Of a stretch of DNA of 64,000 nucleotides, positions 58,892 through 64,000 are shown piece by piece. The DNA lies in assembly GCF_024360925.2 (NCBI RefSeq), contig NZ_CP113517.1, positions 2,790,001-2,854,000 of the forward strand. Direction: 5' to 3'. The translations under genes and the position numbers were made by a program. Positions within the stretch are counted from its first letter, which is position 1, and every line of letters begins with the position of its first letter. The stretch comes from Methylomonas rapida (GTDB lineage Bacteria > Pseudomonadota > Gammaproteobacteria > Methylococcales > Methylomonadaceae). The notes below the pieces were generated by a model. That model made no database searches, was not told the DNA's origin, and saw only the letters and a program-made list of their open reading frames with translations.

Positions 58892-61267
58892 TCACTCCCT
58901 CAATTTTGCATCTAGTTGTGCCGACAATTTTTCCAGCAACCTGCGAAATATAGCATCAATTTCAGAGTCAGTGAGCGTTTGCGCGAAATCTTGCAACACA
59001 AGACTCAACGCGACACTTTTAAAACCCTCTTCTATGCCCTTGCCTTGATAAACATCGAATATAGACACGTCCCGCACCGACGCTTCTCGACTGCTTTCAA
59101 TGCAATCCAGAATTTGCTTGGCCGAAATTTCCTGCCGAACCAATAAGGCCACATCTCTACGTACGGATGGAAATTTAGACAACGGCGCAAATTTAGGCAC
59201 CTCGCGTTGCAAAATTTTATCCTGAATCAATTCAAACAGAAAAACAGGACCATCGAAACCTAGCTGCTTTTCCAGATTAGGATGCAACATGCCAATCAAG
59301 CCGACAAAATCCGCGTTAGCGTCAACGATTTCAGCCGTCTGTCCTGGATGTAATGCGGGGTGTTGCGACGGCTGAAAACTCAAACCACTGCCAGACAAAG
59401 CCAGCAACGCTTCCACATCGGCTTTCACATCAAAAAAGTCGATGTCTCTGCTCTTTTCACCCCATTGCTCGGCGTAAGCGCTACCTAAAGCCAGACCGGC
59501 CAGCATTTTTTGTTGCAGTGTCTCGCCATTGTGCCGAATGAAACGCAAACCTGTTTCAAACAAACGCACGCGTGTTTGTTGGCGATTGACGTTGTACAGC
59601 GCGGCATCCAACAAACCGCTCCACAATGTCGTACGCATTACCGCCAATTCCGAAGAAATCGGGTTTTGTAGACGAATGAACTCGTCATTCGGCGCCACGG
59701 CCTTTTGCATGGCTTCGTCGACAAAACTATACGTAATTGCTTCCTGATAGCCCCTGTCGACCAGGCAATCCTGCAATCTTGCCATCGGCAGCAAGGCTTC
59801 GGTGGCGTTTCCCAGTTTGGTACGCATCATTAGCGTGCGCGTGGGCAAATTGTCATAGCCTACGATACGACCGACCTCTTCCAGTAGATCTTCTTCGATT
59901 GCGATATCGAAACGAAAACCGGGTGGGGTGATTTCCCAGCCATCGGCGGATTCGATGACCTGCATGCCCAGACCTTGGAATAGACTGCTAATTTCTGCGT
60001 TCGATCGTGTAATGCCGAGTAGTTTTTCCAGACGTTGTTTGCGCAACTTGACCGGCTGCCGTGCCGGCAAATGCGTTTCGCAGACGACCGCATTGATTGG
60101 ACCAACACTGCCGCCGGCGATTTCGACGATCAGCTGCGTGGCCCGCTCGATTGCGCGTTGCTGCAAGGTAAAATCGACGCCACGCTCGAAACGGTGCGAC
60201 GAATCGGTATGCAAACCAAAACCCCGCGCCTTGCCGGCAATGCTGCGCGGCGTGAAAAATGCGCATTCCAGGAAAATGTCCTGCGTGCTGTCGGACACGG
60301 CGCTGGCACTGCCGCCCATCACGCCGGCCAGGGCCAGGGCTTGTTTCTGGTCGGCGATGACCAAGGCTTCGCCGACCAGCTCGATGGTCTGATCGTTCAA
60401 CAAAGCCAGGCTTTCACCTTTACGGCTGTTGCGAACCACGATGGGCGCTGCCAATTTGGCGGCGTCGAAGGCGTGCAAGGGCTGGCCCAGCTCCAACAAC
60501 ACATAATTGGTGACATCGACCACCGGGCTCAGACTACGAATCCCCGAACGGCGCAGGCGTTCCTGCATCCATAATGGCGTTTGCGCGTTTTGATCGATGC
60601 CTTTGATCAAACGACCTAGATAAACCGGACAGGCTTCGGGCGCTTCGACCTTGATTTCCAAGGTCTCTTGATGAACGACCGCTGCCGGTTCGACAGCAAG
60701 GTTCTGGAACGCCAGCTTATTCAACACAGCCGCTTCACGAGCCACGCCTTCGACGCTCAAACAATCCGCCCGATTCGGCGTCAAACCCAGTTCGATGACA
60801 TTATCGTTCAACATCAAATAATTGCGAATGTCCGTGCCGACAGGCGCATCGTCGGGCAATTCCATCAAGCCGCTGGAACTCGTCGCCAAGCCCAATTCGG
60901 TTTCAGAGCACAGCATGCCGAATGACAATTCGCCGCGCAGCTTGGATTGCTTGATCTTGAAATCGCCCGGCAAGACCGCGCCAATGAGAGCGGCGGGAAT
61001 TTTCAGCCCCGGACGCACATTGCTGGCGCCGCAGACGATTTGCAAAGGCTCCGCTTGGCCGACATTGACCTGGCAAACCCTAAGTTTGTCAGCATTCGGA
61101 TGTTGCTCGGTGCTGAGCACCTGCCCCACCACGACGCCGCCGAACTCGGCCGCAACGGGCGTTACCGCATCGACCTCCAAACCGGCCATAGTCAATTGGG
61201 CGACCAATTGTTCTGTGTTGACGGGTGGATTGATCAGTTCCCTCAACCACGCTTCACTTACTTGCAT
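58892..61267 (-). CDS. pheT: Phenylalanine-tRNA ligase beta subunit
   Basis: A 791-residue PheT, full length. tRNA-binding domain at the N terminus ([20 protein letters not shown]), B3/B4 editing domain with [14 protein letters not shown], and the C-terminal anticodon-binding domain ([12 protein letters not shown]). Forms the alpha2-beta2 synthetase with PheS, encoded 14 nt upstream. Confidence 0.97.
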   Translation of the reverse strand: MQVSEAWLRELINPPVNTEQLVAQLTMAGLEVDAVTPVAAEFGGVVVGQVLSTEQHPNADKLRVCQVNVGQAEPLQIVCGASNVRPGLKIPAALIGAVLPGDFKIKQSKLRGELSFGMLCSETELGLATSSSGLMELPDDAPVGTDIRNYLMLNDNVIELGLTPNRADCLSVEGVAREAAVLNKLAFQNLAVEPAAVVHQETLEIKVEAPEACPVYLGRLIKGIDQNAQTPLWMQERLRRSGIRSLSPVVDVTNYVLLELGQPLHAFDAAKLAAPIVVRNSRKGESLALLNDQTIELVGEALVIADQKQALALAGVMGGSASAVSDSTQDIFLECAFFTPRSIAGKARGFGLHTDSSHRFERGVDFTLQQRAIERATQLIVEIAGGSVGPINAVVCETHLPARQPVKLRKQRLEKLLGITRSNAEISSLFQGLGMQVIESADGWEITPPGFRFDIAIEEDLLEEVGRIVGYDNLPTRTLMMRTKLGNATEALLPMARLQDCLVDRGYQEAITYSFVDEAMQKAVAPNDEFIRLQNPISSELAVMRTTLWSGLLDAALYNVNRQQTRVRLFETGLRFIRHNGETLQQKMLAGLALGSAYAEQWGEKSRDIDFFDVKADVEALLALSGSGLSFQPSQHPALHPGQTAEIVDANADFVGLIGMLHPNLEKQLGFDGPVFLFELIQDKILQREVPKFAPLSKFPSVRRDVALLVRQEISAKQILDCIESSREASVRDVSIFDVYQGKGIEEGFKSVALSLVLQDFAQTLTDSEIDAIFRRLLEKLSAQLDAKLRE

Positions 61268-61281
61268 GACTCAAACCACTC

Positions 61282-62304
<1,023 letters not shown>

Positions 62305-62364
62305 TCAGCTCACTTTGTTGAATGGGGGGATGACACGGCGGACATTTTTTCTGTAGGCCGCTCG

Positions 62365-62389
62365 AAAAACTCCCCGCATGAGCGGGGAG
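62365..62389 (-). terminator. Intrinsic terminator between rplT and pheS
   Basis: On the minus strand, CTCCCCGC-TCAT-GCGGGGAG is followed by TTTTT. Perfect 8-bp GC-rich stem. Ends the infC-rpmI-rplT transcript, or attenuates pheST as in enteric relatives. Confidence 0.85.
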
Positions 62390-62431
62390 TCAATTTCTTC
62401 CAGTTGCCGTGAAACCGGCAAGCAATAGCTA

Positions 62432-62794
62432 TTAAGGCTTGCTTTGGTTGGCAATGGCGATCTTGGCGATTTCGCCGAACGCTTCGATATCGCGCACGGC
62501 CAAATCGGCCAGCACTTTACGATCGATCGCCACGTTGGCTTTGTTCAAGCCATTGATCATACGGCTATAAGAAATGCCGAATTGACGTGCGGCAGCGTTG
62601 ATACGCACGATCCACAGGGCACGAAATTGGCGTTTTTTCTGTTTACGGTCGCGATAGGCATATTGACCGGCCTTGATGACGGCTTGTTTCGCTACGCGAT
62701 AAACCCGGCTACGGGCACCATAATAGCCTTTTGCCAGCTTTAAAATCTTTTTGTGTCTTGCTCTAGCGGTGACGCCGCGTTTTACTCTAGCCAT
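62432..62794 (-). CDS. rplT: 50S ribosomal protein L20
   Basis: A 120-residue L20: [20 protein letters not shown] and [20 protein letters not shown] are diagnostic. Early assembly protein that also represses its own operon by binding the leader mRNA. 29 nt after rpmI. Confidence 0.97.
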   Translation of the reverse strand: MARVKRGVTARARHKKILKLAKGYYGARSRVYRVAKQAVIKAGQYAYRDRKQKKRQFRALWIVRINAAARQFGISYSRMINGLNKANVAIDRKVLADLAVRDIEAFGEIAKIAIANQSKP

Positions 62795-62823
62795 GTTCTA
62801 CTCTCTTCAATAACGGTGACAAA

Positions 62824-63021
62824 TCAACTGTACGGCAGCATGCGTGCTACCAATGGCGTATCTGAAGGATGCAGGATGGCTGTTTTACGCAGTTGTCTTT
62901 TACGTTTGGTGGTTTTTTTGGTCAGGATATGACGCTTGTGCGATTGCTTGCACTTGAATCCACCTGAACCGGTTTTCTTGAAGCGCTTGCCTGCGCCGCT
63001 ATGGCTTTTCAATTTTGGCAT
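62824..63021 (-). CDS. rpmI: 50S ribosomal protein L35
   Basis: 65 residues from ATG 63021 ([20 protein letters not shown]), the universal L35 start, with GGAGAAAAC upstream. A longer in-frame start is rejected because it adds 23 non-family residues. Confidence 0.96.
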   Translation of the reverse strand: MPKLKSHSGAGKRFKKTGSGGFKCKQSHKRHILTKKTTKRKRQLRKTAILHPSDTPLVARMLPYS

Positions 63022-63214
63022 TTGTTTTCTCCAATGATTAAAGTTAAGTCCCTGAGATAAAACCCAGTGAGGCAAAATGCTTGGCCCCATTGAATTTTTG
63101 GCGTAAATCCGCCAATAGACGCTTCATCCTGAAGCGCCAGTTGTTTAACGAAACAACTAAAATTTATCGGGTCAGCCTTCGGCGTAACCCGAATTATCTA
63201 GGATTAGGATGGTC
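63022..63214 (-). promoter_or_regulatory. rpmI-rplT leader region
   Basis: Between infC and rpmI the minus strand forms CGGGTT/GACCCG and AGTTGTTT-CGTT-AAACAACT hairpins. Its position matches the L20-binding translational operator of other gammaproteobacteria; I did not identify the binding site itself. Confidence 0.45.
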
Positions 63215-63747
63215 TTATTTTTTCTTTTTAGGTCCCATGACCATGACCATTTGCCGGCCTTCCAGCTTGGGAAATTGCTCGACGGCGGCGATTTCTTCCA
63301 GGTCGGTTTCGATGCGCTTCAACAGATCCATGCCCAATTCACGATGACTCAACTCGCGCCCTTTGAAGCGCACAGTGATTTTGGTCTTGTCACCCTCGTT
63401 CAGGAATTTGATCAAGCTGCGCAATTTGACCTGGTAGTCACCTTCTTCGGTGCCTGGCCTGAATTTGATTTCCTTGATCTGGATTTGCTTCTGCTTTTTC
63501 TTGGCGGCTTGCAGTTTTTTGTTTTGTTCAAACTGGTATTTGCCGTAATCCATGACTTTACAAACCGGCGGATCCGCGTTGGGCGAAATCTCGACCAAGT
63601 CCATGCTTGCATCATAAGCAGTTTGTAATGCTTCGGCGATCGAAACAACCCCGACTTGTTCCCCTTCGGCACCTATCAAGCGAACCCGTCTGGCGGTGAT
63701 TTCGTCGTTTAGGCGCGTTGCATCTTTTTTAGAGCTGATACCCTAAT
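63215..63747 (-). CDS. infC: Translation initiation factor IF-3
   Basis: IF-3 with complete N and C domains: [60 protein letters not shown] and a PKKKK end. There is no in-frame ATG upstream of LIGAEGE, and the family sequence clearly extends further. The likeliest start is the ATT at 63745-63747 ([14 protein letters not shown]), matching the unusual AUU start by which IF-3 limits its own synthesis in E. coli. GGAGG lies immediately next to this ATT, unusually close, so the exact codon is uncertain. Confidence 0.9.
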
Positions 63748-63761
63748 CCTCCAAGTTGTTA

Positions 63762-64000
63762 TTATTTTCTGTCCGCAATCTCGGTTTTCAAGCGTTCGAT
63801 CAACTCGTTGACTGCCAGACTCCCCAGGTCTTCACCTTTTTGGGTGCGAACTGCTACGGTTTGATTTTCCATTTCTTTGTCACCGATAATCAAAAGATAT
63901 GGCACACGCTGCATGGAATGCTCACGGATTTTAAAGCCTATCTTCTCATTTCTCAAGTCAATTTTGACTCTAATGCCCTGTTTTTCCAGTTCTCGCCTAA
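63762..64000 (-). CDS. thrS: Threonine-tRNA ligase, C-terminal part
   Basis: Only the last 79 codons are in the window. [20 protein letters not shown], then [20 protein letters not shown] and [19 protein letters not shown] is the ThrS anticodon-binding domain. The stop is 14 nt before the infC start, as in other gammaproteobacteria. The gene continues beyond the right edge. Confidence 0.95.
   Translation of the reverse strand, partial: RRELEKQGIRVKIDLRNEKIGFKIREHSMQRVPYLLIIGDKEMENQTVAVRTQKGEDLGSLAVNELIERLKTEIADRK

Overview
This window is the right-hand part of a large genomic island in a gammaproteobacterium, together with the chromosomal locus where the island is inserted. The right end (about 58.1-64 kb, all minus strand) is the conserved order thrS-infC-rpmI-rplT-pheS-pheT-ihfA-merR-tRNA-Pro(GGG), which is typical of Gammaproteobacteria. 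I cannot fix the genus from sequence alone. A methanotroph-like (Methylococcales) host is possible, but that is a weak inference. Everything left of the 3' end of tRNA-Pro is accessory DNA, as expected for an island integrated at a tRNA gene. A decayed tyrosine recombinase fragment and a broken radC lie beside the tRNA.

From 1 to 12.9 kb, one gene for a SMEK-domain STAND/NACHT-like NTPase has been taken apart by five insertion sequences. Three IS66 copies have the same length and identical transposase translations. An ISAs1-family element is invaded by an IS1380-family element, which is itself invaded by IS66 copy 2. Every element has recognisable inverted repeats and an exact target duplication. 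The original reading frame and the order of events can therefore be rebuilt.

From 13 to 42 kb is a dense defence island, almost all on the minus strand. It holds: an uncharacterised operon of protein kinase, short UvrD-like helicase and unknown protein; an SbcCD-like YhaO/YhaN pair; a TIR-domain protein; a PIN-domain gene split by a single stop codon; a complete type I BREX operon (brxA-brxB-brxC-pglX-pglZ-brxL) carrying two guest cassettes (an RHH/PIN toxin-antitoxin pair and an ABC-type ATPase/TOPRIM-like pair); a small WGR protein; and a TacAT-type toxin-antitoxin pair with a readable promoter-operator.

From 42.2 to 57.4 kb is a plus-strand block like the DNA-processing core of SXT/R391-type and related integrative conjugative elements: ssb, Bet/RecT, a YqaJ-type exonuclease, a CbbQ/MoxR-like ATPase, a WGR protein, a DUF3150 protein, a CobT/VWA-like protein, a DUF4942 protein, a GHKL ATPase and a broken radC. 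No transfer genes are visible in the window.

The most striking signal in this block is not a protein. Eleven gene starts carry a leader with one architecture and little sequence identity: an ACCC...GGG pseudoknot whose second stem can instead pair with the following ribosome-binding site or start codon. Three of these leaders are preceded by a second repeated RNA of four hairpins with compensatory base changes. Together they look like a shared riboregulatory layer over the whole element. All pairings were read by eye.
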